Shown: positions 26,628-34,068 of the stretch, one piece after another | Layout: each line of letters opens with the position of its first letter | How positions within the stretch are numbered: position 1 is the first letter of the stretch | Assembly (NCBI GenBank): GCA_013141055.1 | Contig: JABFRS010000001.1 | Span: 62,001-126,000, forward strand | Length of the DNA stretch: 64,000 bases | Direction: 5' to 3' | Origin: Cyclobacteriaceae bacterium | GTDB taxonomy: Bacteria; Bacteroidota; Bacteroidia; Cytophagales; Cyclobacteriaceae | Translations under genes and position numbers: made by a program | Notes under the pieces: generated by a model | Told to the model about the DNA's origin: nothing | What the model saw: the letters and a program-made list of their open reading frames with translations, nothing else | The model's database searches: none

Positions 26628-27707
26628 TTAAAGTCTCCTGAATAAATCTTTTATCGTATCAAGTGTAACCTTGCTTTTCCAATCTATTCCAATCGCATGA
26701 TTCCACATATGCTCAAGCTTTATGGAAACATTTGCCATTGCAGTGATTGTCTCTTCACTCCAGTTCTTTGCTAATCCTGTCGGCAACGTGATCTTATGCT
26801 TGCGGATCATTTCATTGAACTCTTTTACTCCTTCAGGATAATAATCTCCCAGATGTTGGAATGCTACACAATTAGCATAGCAATGCTTTTCACCAAGAAT
26901 CTTGGAAAGTCCGTAAGACATTGCATGTACTACACCTACCTCTGAATAAGTAAGACTGAGGCCACCCATTAAGGATGCAACCATCAGCTTATCATCATTC
27001 TCTTTCGTCTGTCCTGACTTCTCACCTAAATAAATCTCACGGCAAAGCTGCAGCGATTGCTCACCATATGCAGTGCTGTAAGCGTTGTTCAATATTCCGT
27101 CGCGCGATTCAATGCAATGAATGTAGGTGTCCATTCCGGTGTAGAACCACTTGTCGCGCGGTACGCTTGCGATGAGGTCGGGATCCAGCACAACTTGATT
27201 AAAAACGGTCCATTCACACTTCAATCCCAGTTTCTTCTCAGGTCCTGTAAGAACAGCAGTCATGGAAACCTCTGCTCCTGTTCCTGAAATAGTCGGAACA
27301 CCGATGTGATAGATTCCCGGTTTCTTAATAAGGTTTAATCCCTGATACAGTGTTGATGAACCATCGTTGGTAAACATCAATGACACTGCCTTTGCAATAT
27401 CCATGATGCTTCCACCACCAATACCAATGACGGCAGCAGGTACTCCTTTTGATTTCTTAACGCGATCTCTTAATGAATCGATCTGAACCGTTGTAGGTTC
27501 TTCCGGATCCACGTCGATAAACTCTACGATGTCTGCTGATGTTGCAGGGATTTTCTTCTCCAGGTCTTTGCCTTTGAAATAATGATCCACGAGATAAAGC
27601 ATGAAGCGATCATTTTCATTTCGCTTCTCTTCAACGATTTCCCCAAGCTGGGAAAAGCTCCCTCTTCCGTAAACTGTTTTCTCTATCCCTTTAAAATTCT
27701 TATGCAT
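26628..27707 (-). CDS. kdnB: Iron-containing alcohol dehydrogenase, Kdo 8-oxidase type
   Basis: 359 residues. KdnB oxidises the C8 hydroxyl of Kdo to an aldehyde, which KdnA then aminates. The group III metal-dependent dehydrogenase motifs are present: GIGGGSIMDIAKAVS for NAD(P) binding (near 98), and metal-site residues in TYIHCIES, VVHAMSYGLSK and GEKHCYANC. Assignment to KdnB rather than another iron dehydrogenase rests on adjacency to kdnA (8-base overlap) and kdsA. The start ATG at 27707 lies inside the last codons of kdnA. Confidence 0.85.
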   Translation of the reverse strand: MHKNFKGIEKTVYGRGSFSQLGEIVEEKRNENDRFMLYLVDHYFKGKDLEKKIPATSADIVEFIDVDPEEPTTVQIDSLRDRVKKSKGVPAAVIGIGGGSIMDIAKAVSLMFTNDGSSTLYQGLNLIKKPGIYHIGVPTISGTGAEVSMTAVLTGPEKKLGLKCEWTVFNQVVLDPDLIASVPRDKWFYTGMDTYIHCIESRDGILNNAYSTAYGEQSLQLCREIYLGEKSGQTKENDDKLMVASLMGGLSLTYSEVGVVHAMSYGLSKILGEKHCYANCVAFQHLGDYYPEGVKEFNEMIRKHKITLPTGLAKNWSEETITAMANVSIKLEHMWNHAIGIDWKSKVTLDTIKDLFRRL

Positions 27708-28911
27708 ACGCTTTCAGCGAAAGAGCTTTTTCAACTGCAGATCTTATTTTACCTCCAAGAGCTGATACTTCAGCTTCTGTCCAGGTGCAACGAATACCAA
27801 ACGAGATCAATCGACCGACAACCTCCTGAGATTTTGGAAGATGAAGGTTATTGTAATCCTGTGGCTTCTGATAGTGATGGATCGGCAACGGTGCTGCTGC
27901 TTTCAGATCTTTCAAATGCTGCCACTGATTGATGAAGTGATACATGTTGGTGAACCAGTAGTTAAAACCACCGACTCCGTCTTTTGTCATATTCTCTACC
28001 ACGCGCTTTGCTGCATCGGTATCAGGAAGAAGGATGTTCAGGAATGTTGCTGAATCTCCAGACTCATCAGGAATCGCAGTAAATGTTAATCCCGGAATTC
28101 CTTTCAACTGATCAATGAGCATCTTCTTGTACTTGCGATTAACCGTTCTGATGTGAGGCACCTTGCGGGTTTGCGCTGCACCAATCGCTGCATGAATTTC
28201 GCTGATGCGATAGTTGAATCCCAGGATAGGATGTTGTTCCATACCGCGAACGCTTCCAATGTGATCATGACCATGGTCACTGTAGCTGTCGGCAAGTTTG
28301 TAACAGTTTTCATCGTTGGTTACGAATACGCCACCTTCTCCCGCGGTTGCTATTTTGAAGAAGTCGAATGAGTAACATCCTGTCTTTCCAAACATTCCAA
28401 CCTGTGTTCCTTTATAGGATGCACTGAAAGCCTGACCTGCGTCTTCAATCAGTACAAGGTTATGTTCTTTAACAACTTTTAAGATCTCATCCATGTTGGC
28501 CATCTGTCCGCACATGTGAACGAGCATGACAGCCTTGGTCTTTGGAGTAATTGCCTTACGAATGCCTTCTGCACTAAGGCAAAGAGTCTCATCGATCTCA
28601 GCAAAGACTGGAATTCCACCACCGAAGAGGACTGCCTCTACCGATGCGATGTAGGTAAAAGGAGGAACGATCACCTCGTCACCTGAACCAATACCTGCTG
28701 CGGCCATGGCACATGAAACTGCAGTGGATCCACTCGATACAGCGTGCGCAAATTTGGCACCTGTGATCTTCTTTACCTCACTTTCAAAGTCACGCGCTTT
28801 CCAGCGGTCCTTGCGTTGAGCTTCATGATTAAACCTGAAAAGGACACCCGTTTCAAGTACTTCGTCAATTTCCTTACGTTCTTCTAATCCAAAAAGCTCA
28901 CTTCCCGGCAT
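27700..28911 (-). CDS. kdnA: 8-amino-3,8-dideoxy-manno-octulosonate transaminase (DegT/DnrJ family)
   Basis: 403 residues. KdnA is a PLP aminotransferase that converts the C8 aldehyde of oxidised Kdo into an amine, giving Kdo8N for lipid A inner core. The DegT/DnrJ/EryC1 pattern is clear: SGSTAVSCAMAAAGIGSGDEVIVPP, EDAGQAF, and the PLP lysine in FKIATAGEGG. The true start is probably the ATG at 28911 (MPGSELFGLEERKEID), because a longer in-frame version (to 28965) would overlap the divergent zinc-finger gene and run through the -7 motif at 28932-28939. It overlaps kdnB by eight bases. Confidence 0.88.
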   Translation of the reverse strand: MPGSELFGLEERKEIDEVLETGVLFRFNHEAQRKDRWKARDFESEVKKITGAKFAHAVSSGSTAVSCAMAAAGIGSGDEVIVPPFTYIASVEAVLFGGGIPVFAEIDETLCLSAEGIRKAITPKTKAVMLVHMCGQMANMDEILKVVKEHNLVLIEDAGQAFSASYKGTQVGMFGKTGCYSFDFFKIATAGEGGVFVTNDENCYKLADSYSDHGHDHIGSVRGMEQHPILGFNYRISEIHAAIGAAQTRKVPHIRTVNRKYKKMLIDQLKGIPGLTFTAIPDESGDSATFLNILLPDTDAAKRVVENMTKDGVGGFNYWFTNMYHFINQWQHLKDLKAAAPLPIHHYQKPQDYNNLHLPKSQEVVGRLISFGIRCTWTEAEVSALGGKIRSAVEKALSLKAYA

Positions 28912-28931
28912 AATTTCGATATTTAAGGCTG

Positions 28932-28939
28932 CAAAGATA
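28932..28939 (-). promoter_or_regulatory. -7 element of the Kdo8N operon
   Basis: Minus-strand TATCTTTG matches TAnnTTTG exactly, 20 bases upstream of the kdnA ATG at 28911. It is the only such motif seen in front of the five-gene run. Confidence 0.5.
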
Positions 28940-28947
28940 AAGAAATA

Positions 28948-29325
28948 ATGAATTCTAACGGGCATAAATCAAGTAGGTTGACTGCGGTAAAGTCCACAGA
29001 TTTTATAGCTGGAAAAGCTGTTTATGGCCGAATAATCGATCACCAAACCCGCTGCACTCATTATCATTCTTCGGTGGATATTATTGCCATCAAATTCAAG
29101 TGCTGCGACCGCTACTATCCCTGCTTTGAATGTCATGAGGAAGTGGCGGGACATGCACCGGAAAAATGGAAGGAAGATGAGCGGGATACAAAAGCAGTGC
29201 TATGTGGAGTATGCGGACATGAGCTCACTATACAGGAATACTTTTCGAGCAATCATGAATGCCCGGAATGTCATTCATCATTTAATCCCAGGTGCCAATT
29301 GCACTATCATCTGTATTTTGATTAG
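28948..29325 (+). CDS. CHY-type zinc-finger protein
   Basis: 125 residues. The cysteine/histidine spacing matches the CHY zinc finger: TRCTHYHS, IKFKCCDRYYPCFECHEE, VLCGVCGHELT and a final HECPECHSSFNPRCQLHYHLYF. In eukaryotes this domain occurs in Hot13 (mitochondrial intermembrane space) and Pirh2 ubiquitin ligases; in bacteria it appears as short stand-alone proteins of unknown role. The first 20 residues are not typical, but no later ATG is available. It is divergent from kdnA with only 36 bases between starts, and converges with the marR-like gene (overlap of four bases). Confidence 0.8.
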   Translation: MNSNGHKSSRLTAVKSTDFIAGKAVYGRIIDHQTRCTHYHSSVDIIAIKFKCCDRYYPCFECHEEVAGHAPEKWKEDERDTKAVLCGVCGHELTIQEYFSSNHECPECHSSFNPRCQLHYHLYFD

Positions 29326-29813
29326 CAACTCGCGGGACCGGTGCGCTGCTCATTGTAATCGATGATCTTAATGATATTGTCGATCATGTTGTCATACTCC
29401 TTCTTCCCCAGCAGTTTCCGGTATTCAGCATGAACTATCTGCATGCAATGTTTTGCCTCAATCACAAACTTCTTTCCGTTATCGGTAAGATAAATAATTG
29501 TGCTTCTTCCGTCTTCACCGTGTGGCTCCTCAGTAATATAGCGCAGTTCGATAAGTTCGTTCAGGATCTTGCTGGTAGCCTGCTTGGATACGGCAAACTT
29601 CTTTGAAAGATCGTTGTTGGTAATTCCTTCCGGGTCGATGTTCATGAGGAAAGGCATGTAGCCAGGCTTGAAATCCGTATAGCCATGCTGGCTGAGAATT
29701 TCGTCCAGGCGAATGTCCCATTGCTTTTTAAGCTTGTTGACCAATTTCGCCCAGTTTCTGTGCCGCGTTAAGCGATGCTCTTCCAGCTCTTTCTCTATTT
29801 CAACCGATTTCAT
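29322..29813 (-). CDS. MarR family transcriptional regulator
   Basis: 163 residues. The winged-helix core is visible: NIDPEGITNNDLSKKFAVSKQATSKILNELIELRYI (recognition helix) and HGEDGRSTIIYLTDNGKKF (wing, containing the DxR motif). MarR proteins are dimeric repressors released by small ligands. It is divergent from an EmrA-EmrB-TolC type efflux operon, and the 97 bases between them carry palindromes overlapping both promoters, so it probably represses the pump and itself. The N-terminal 30 residues form a charged helix used for dimerisation. Confidence 0.92.
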   Translation of the reverse strand: MKSVEIEKELEEHRLTRHRNWAKLVNKLKKQWDIRLDEILSQHGYTDFKPGYMPFLMNIDPEGITNNDLSKKFAVSKQATSKILNELIELRYITEEPHGEDGRSTIIYLTDNGKKFVIEAKHCMQIVHAEYRKLLGKKEYDNMIDNIIKIIDYNEQRTGPASC

Positions 29814-29829
29814 AGCCTTCTTTATTCCA

Positions 29830-29837
29830 CAAATATA
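29830..29837 (-). promoter_or_regulatory. -7 element of the marR-like gene
   Basis: Minus-strand TATATTTG is an exact TAnnTTTG match, 16 bases before the ATG at 29813. A TTGAC at 29857-29853 on the same strand gives a -33 element with about 17 bases between them. Confidence 0.55.
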
Positions 29838-29852
29838 AATAAAAAATAATTA

Positions 29853-29880
29853 GTCAATTAAGTTGACAAGATAGTCAACT
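29853..29880. promoter_or_regulatory. Palindromic operator between marR and the efflux operon
   Basis: Two overlapping perfect inverted repeats share a half-site: GTCAA-TTAAG-TTGAC (29853-29867) and AGTTGAC-AAGATA-GTCAACT (29861-29880). The TTGAC half-sites coincide with the likely -33 elements of both divergent promoters, the arrangement expected for a MarR dimer that blocks both genes. Confidence 0.75.
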
Positions 29881-29885
29881 AGGTT

Positions 29886-29893
29886 TACTTTTG
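29886..29893 (+). promoter_or_regulatory. -7 element of the efflux operon
   Basis: TACTTTTG matches TAnnTTTG exactly. A TTGAC at 29863-29867, 18 bases upstream, serves as the -33 element and lies inside the palindromic operator. The emrA-like ATG at 29911 follows 17 bases later. Confidence 0.6.
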
Positions 29894-29910
29894 TCCCTTC
29901 ATTCTACACT

Positions 29911-30954
29911 ATGGAAACTCAGGAAAAACCCAAGAAGAAATTTAATCCCGCACTCGTTATCATTGGTATCGTGGTGCTCACAGCTGCATTCATCGGCATT
30001 AAAAGCTGGCTACACAGCAGACATTACGAGAGTACTGATAATGCCAGCATCGAAGCAACCAACCTACCCGTACTTGCACGTGTAGCAGGATACATCGATT
30101 CTGTATCTGTTAAAGACTATGGCACGGTAACGGCTGGTCAGCTCCTATTGGTAATTGACGATCGTGAATATAAGATAGCGTTGCAGCAAGCCGAAGCTGA
30201 TCAGCAATCAGCAAATGCAGACCTGGAGAATTCCAAAGCTGGCCTTGAGAACGCTCTCCGCAGTCTTGAACTGGCAAAATCAAACCTTGAGGTCCAAAAG
30301 GCCCGATTGGACAAATCGCGTGAAGATATGAAGCGGGATCAGGCTCTTTTTGAAGATGGTTCCATCACCACCAAACAGCTGGATGATTCTAAATCAAATC
30401 AGCTCGTGGCGCAACGTATTTATAATTATAATGTGGACCAGGTTGGAACTGCCCAGGCGCAGATCAGAACGGCCAATGCCCAGATCCAGAAATCACAGGC
30501 ACAAATAGAAACACGTAAGTCACTGGTCGACCAAGCCAGATTAAAACTATCATTTACTAAGATCTATGCTCCTGCTACCGGAAAGATCGGAAGAAGAGGT
30601 ATTGATAAAGGACAATATGTTCAACCGGGACAAACACTCTTCACGATCATCAACAGTGAAAACTTCTGGGTAATTGCCAATTTCAAAGAAACTCAGCTTG
30701 AAAAAATGAAAGAAGGTCAGGAGGCTAATATCGAGCTCGACGGATATCCTGATCTCAAGATCAAAGGTAAGGTTGCAAGTATGAGTGAAGCTACCGGGGC
30801 AAAAGTTGCCTTGCTCCCACCCGATAATTCAACCGGCAATTTTGTAAAGATCACTCAACGAGTGCCCGTGAAAATCGAAATTGAAAATCTTAAGGATTAC
30901 AAAGCCGCATTACGCTCTGGTCTTAGTCTGACAGCAGAGGTAAAAGTTAACTAG
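29911..30954 (+). CDS. HlyD/EmrA-type periplasmic adaptor of an efflux pump
   Basis: 347 residues. One N-terminal membrane helix (about 17-35) anchors the protein. The lipoyl half-motif (DNASIEATNLPVLARVAGYIDSVSV and VTAGQLLLVIDDREY), a long alpha-helical hairpin rich in Q/A/S (about 85-210), and the second lipoyl half with the beta-barrel domain (FTKIYAPATGKIGRRGIDKG) follow in order. These adaptors join an inner-membrane pump to TolC. It is first of a three-gene operon with an MFS pump and a TolC-like channel, under a MarR-type operator. Confidence 0.92.
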   Translation: METQEKPKKKFNPALVIIGIVVLTAAFIGIKSWLHSRHYESTDNASIEATNLPVLARVAGYIDSVSVKDYGTVTAGQLLLVIDDREYKIALQQAEADQQSANADLENSKAGLENALRSLELAKSNLEVQKARLDKSREDMKRDQALFEDGSITTKQLDDSKSNQLVAQRIYNYNVDQVGTAQAQIRTANAQIQKSQAQIETRKSLVDQARLKLSFTKIYAPATGKIGRRGIDKGQYVQPGQTLFTIINSENFWVIANFKETQLEKMKEGQEANIELDGYPDLKIKGKVASMSEATGAKVALLPPDNSTGNFVKITQRVPVKIEIENLKDYKAALRSGLSLTAEVKVN

Positions 30955-30999
30955 TTGACAAAACTCTTGACAACAAAGTAAGATAAATCAACATCCGGC

Positions 31000-32565
31000 A
31001 TGGATTTTCGAAAAGCCATTATAGTTATTACAGTGATCACGGCTGCAATCATGGAGTTGATCGACACATCGATCATCAACGTGGCACTGGCTCAGATCAG
31101 TGGTAATCTTGGCGCTACCATTGAAGACACTTCATGGGTTATTACTGCATACGCTATTGCTAACGTAATCATCATTCCGATGACGGGATTCTTAGCTCGT
31201 TACTTTGGAAGAAAGAACTATTACCTCGTCTCCATCATCATCTTCACCTTTGCATCCTGGCTGTGTGGTAATGCGCCCGACCTGACAACGCTTGTTATTG
31301 CTCGTTTCATTCAAGGTATTGGAGGCGGAGCATTGCTCTCAACTTCTCAAGCTATTCTGTTCGACACATTCGATCCTCCAAAACGTCCCATGGCATCAGC
31401 ACTCTTCGGAATGGGAATTGTTGTTGGCCCTACCATCGGCCCTATACTGGGTGGTCATATCATTGACAACTATTCCTGGCCATTGATCTTCACCATCAAC
31501 ATCCCGATTGGTATCGTTGCCGCATTCCTGACGTACACTTTCGTGGAGAAGAAACCTGAGGAACTTTCCATTGATCGAAAATCAATAAAGATCGATTATC
31601 CTGGCATCCTTATGCTGGCCACCGGTATCGGTGCACTTCAGTATGTATTGGAAAAGGGGACCAGCGAAGATTGGTTTGATTCAAGTCTCATTATTGTGCT
31701 GACCGTAGTTGCCTTTATAGGTCTTGTTGGTTTCGTTTTGTGGGAATTTCATACCAAAACGCCTGTTATTGACCTGAGCATATTAAAAGAGCGAAATCTC
31801 GCAGCAAGCAATATTCTAACCTTTGTTGTCGGGTTTGGAATGTTTGGTTCCATTTTCATCTTTCCTGTTCTTGTCCAGCGGGTCCTTGGCTTCACTCCCA
31901 CAGATGCTGGAATGGGATTGGTGCCCGGAGCTTTGGTGGCAATCTTTATAATGCCCATCATTGGTCGATCGATTCAGGGAGGTGTACCACCGCTGATATT
32001 CGTTGTACTCGGATTTATATTCTTTATCCTTCACGGATACACAGCATCCCTTGCAACTCCTGAAGTTGGAAACAGTTTCTTCACTTTGCCACAGATCTTT
32101 CGCGGAATGGGAACTGCAATGCTCACGGTTCCATTGATCAATCAGGCAGTCGTTGGCTTGACACCCAAAGAAATTCCATATGCAATGTCTATGACGAATA
32201 TGATCCGTCAACTGGGTGGTGCCTTTGGTATCGCGATCATGAACACCTATGTAAATACGAGATACTGGGTTCACAGGACGGATCTGGTTTCCAATTTAGA
32301 CAGTGTAGATCCTGAGTTTGCACAACGACTTACACAGTCAACACAAGGCGCCATCGCGAATGGCATCAATCCGCTGGTGGCAAATGAAGTGGCGCTACGA
32401 GCCATCGACGGAGCCGTAACAAAACAAAGTTACATGCAAAGCTATCTTGATGGATTTCTGTTGATCAGCATATTCTTCATTGTCGCCTCTCCTTTTATTC
32501 TCATGTTAAAAACAAAAAAGACGGACGCCGCTACAATGAAAGCAGTGTCAGAGTCTGCTCACTAA
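31000..32565 (+). CDS. DHA2 family drug:proton antiporter (EmrB-type MFS)
   Basis: 521 residues with 14 hydrophobic segments, the DHA2 pattern. The TM1 signature MELIDTSIINVALAQIS (14-30), the loop motif GFLARYFGRKNYY and the antiporter motif C-like ALFGMGIVVGPTIGPILGG (about 130-148) are visible. EmrB-type pumps export hydrophobic drugs, uncouplers or metabolites using the proton gradient. Together with the EmrA-like adaptor 45 bases upstream and the TolC-like channel 16 bases downstream it forms a tripartite exporter. The substrate is unknown; the MarR-type regulator suggests an inducing small molecule. Confidence 0.93.
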   Translation: MDFRKAIIVITVITAAIMELIDTSIINVALAQISGNLGATIEDTSWVITAYAIANVIIIPMTGFLARYFGRKNYYLVSIIIFTFASWLCGNAPDLTTLVIARFIQGIGGGALLSTSQAILFDTFDPPKRPMASALFGMGIVVGPTIGPILGGHIIDNYSWPLIFTINIPIGIVAAFLTYTFVEKKPEELSIDRKSIKIDYPGILMLATGIGALQYVLEKGTSEDWFDSSLIIVLTVVAFIGLVGFVLWEFHTKTPVIDLSILKERNLAASNILTFVVGFGMFGSIFIFPVLVQRVLGFTPTDAGMGLVPGALVAIFIMPIIGRSIQGGVPPLIFVVLGFIFFILHGYTASLATPEVGNSFFTLPQIFRGMGTAMLTVPLINQAVVGLTPKEIPYAMSMTNMIRQLGGAFGIAIMNTYVNTRYWVHRTDLVSNLDSVDPEFAQRLTQSTQGAIANGINPLVANEVALRAIDGAVTKQSYMQSYLDGFLLISIFFIVASPFILMLKTKKTDAATMKAVSESAH

Positions 32566-32581
32566 AAAATCAGAACGTATT

Positions 32582-33889
32582 ATGAAAAGTCTGAAACTCA
32601 TACTTGCATTATCATTAATCATATCAGCGCAGGTTACTTTTGCACAGGACACCGATCCTGAGTTGAAAGCGTTGATTCAAAAGTCATTTGCTTTCTTTCC
32701 TCGTTTGAAAGAACTGGAACAGCAGGTGGCCATTGGCAATGCCAGAGAAGATATTACAAGAGCCAACTATCGTCCTGTAGTGACTGGTAATGCAACCTAC
32801 AGTTATCTCAATCCGGTATCAATTATTAATATCCCTACCGGTCCGGGAACAGTTCAGGAAATTCAAACTCAGCCTTACGGAAATCAAAATGGTAATATTG
32901 CCGTCAATCAATTGCTCTATGATTTCGGGCGGGCAAAACACAGTCTGGGTAAATCAAAAATTGATATTCTGATTGCTCAGGATAATCTGGAACTGAACAA
33001 GGCAACACTTGCTTCTCAGGTTGCAGGCACTTATTACAGCATCATTTACCTGGAACAATCCATTGCCGTTCAGGATTCTGTCATTCAATATTTTACAGAG
33101 TACAAAAGGCTTATTGATAATAAGATCAAACGTGGTGATGCGCTGGAATTCGATGCTCTCACGGCTCAATCAAATATTGATCAGGCCGGAAACAGAAAAG
33201 TAGATCTTCAAAATCAATTGCAGCGTCAGTATAATCTCCTCGCCTATACAACTGGTGAAGGAAACGCAACCATCGTTACAAATACAAAGCTTGACTTCTT
33301 ATTAGGAGCAACATCAGAAGATTCTTTAATGTCAATTGCAAAACTGAATAACAAGGAAATTCTCCTAAGCAAAAAAAGAATCATGTCTGCTGAAGAAGAT
33401 CTGGCGTTGAATCGCAAGAATTTTATGCCCCTATTAAATCTGAATGGCTCTGTTGGTTTTAAGAACGGATACCAGCCTGATATTTCACAAACACGCTTTA
33501 ACTATCTGATAGGTGCCGGGCTTTCAATCCCAATTTACAATGGAAATCGTAATCGCAGTCAGGTTAAAATTTCACAAAGCACCTTACTATCAAATCAGTT
33601 TGCGGCCAGTTCTACAGAGTCAGCAGTTAAACGTGACATGGGTCAGGCATTAGCGGATGTCCAGGCAAGTACTGACCGGTTGAAGAATACTGAAAGTCAG
33701 ATTGCACAAGCAAGCCGTGCCTTACAGCTCGCAAAATCGAGATTCAGAAATGGAACCATTACTTATGTTGAGTTATTGAATTCCCAGACCAATCTTCATC
33801 AGGCAGTATTGTTCAAATTGCAATACACTTATCAATTGACGTTGGCAAAAGTTGAACTGGCAAGATTGATGGGAATTACTTACTGGTAA
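32582..33889 (+). CDS. TolC family outer-membrane efflux protein
   Basis: 435 residues. It has a signal peptide (cleavage near TFA/QDT) and two TolC repeats of long helices plus beta strands. The typical segments VNQLLYDFGRAKHSLGKSK (about 108-126) and GLSIPIYNGNRNRSQVK (about 310-326) mark the equivalent positions of the two repeats. The C-terminal KSRFRNGTITYVELLNSQTNLHQA is also characteristic. It completes the adaptor-pump-channel set under MarR-type control. A 7-bp inverted repeat (33928-33934/33951-33957) follows it but has no T-run, so the operon end is not clear. Confidence 0.93.
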   Translation: MKSLKLILALSLIISAQVTFAQDTDPELKALIQKSFAFFPRLKELEQQVAIGNAREDITRANYRPVVTGNATYSYLNPVSIINIPTGPGTVQEIQTQPYGNQNGNIAVNQLLYDFGRAKHSLGKSKIDILIAQDNLELNKATLASQVAGTYYSIIYLEQSIAVQDSVIQYFTEYKRLIDNKIKRGDALEFDALTAQSNIDQAGNRKVDLQNQLQRQYNLLAYTTGEGNATIVTNTKLDFLLGATSEDSLMSIAKLNNKEILLSKKRIMSAEEDLALNRKNFMPLLNLNGSVGFKNGYQPDISQTRFNYLIGAGLSIPIYNGNRNRSQVKISQSTLLSNQFAASSTESAVKRDMGQALADVQASTDRLKNTESQIAQASRALQLAKSRFRNGTITYVELLNSQTNLHQAVLFKLQYTYQLTLAKVELARLMGITYW

Positions 33890-34068
33890 TTTCTCCTCCT
33901 ACAAAGGGATTTCATTTTATTAATTAAGGCAGCTATCGTATTGATATTCCAGCTGCCCATGTAATCCTCATTTGCACTAATGGGGAATAGATTTATCTTT
34001 CACGCCAAAATCGCCTCAAAGGGGCAGTCGTCCCTTCACACATGAGGTTTTAAACCAATAATCCACAC

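Noticed and set aside
28912..28965. Longer N-terminus of kdnA
   Set aside because: It runs through the -7 promoter motif and overlaps the divergent CHY gene; the family N-terminus begins at the ATG at 28911.
33928..33957. GGCAGCT/AGCTGCC inverted repeat after the tolC-like gene as terminator
   Set aside because: The loop is 16 bases and no T-run follows, so it does not meet the usual form.
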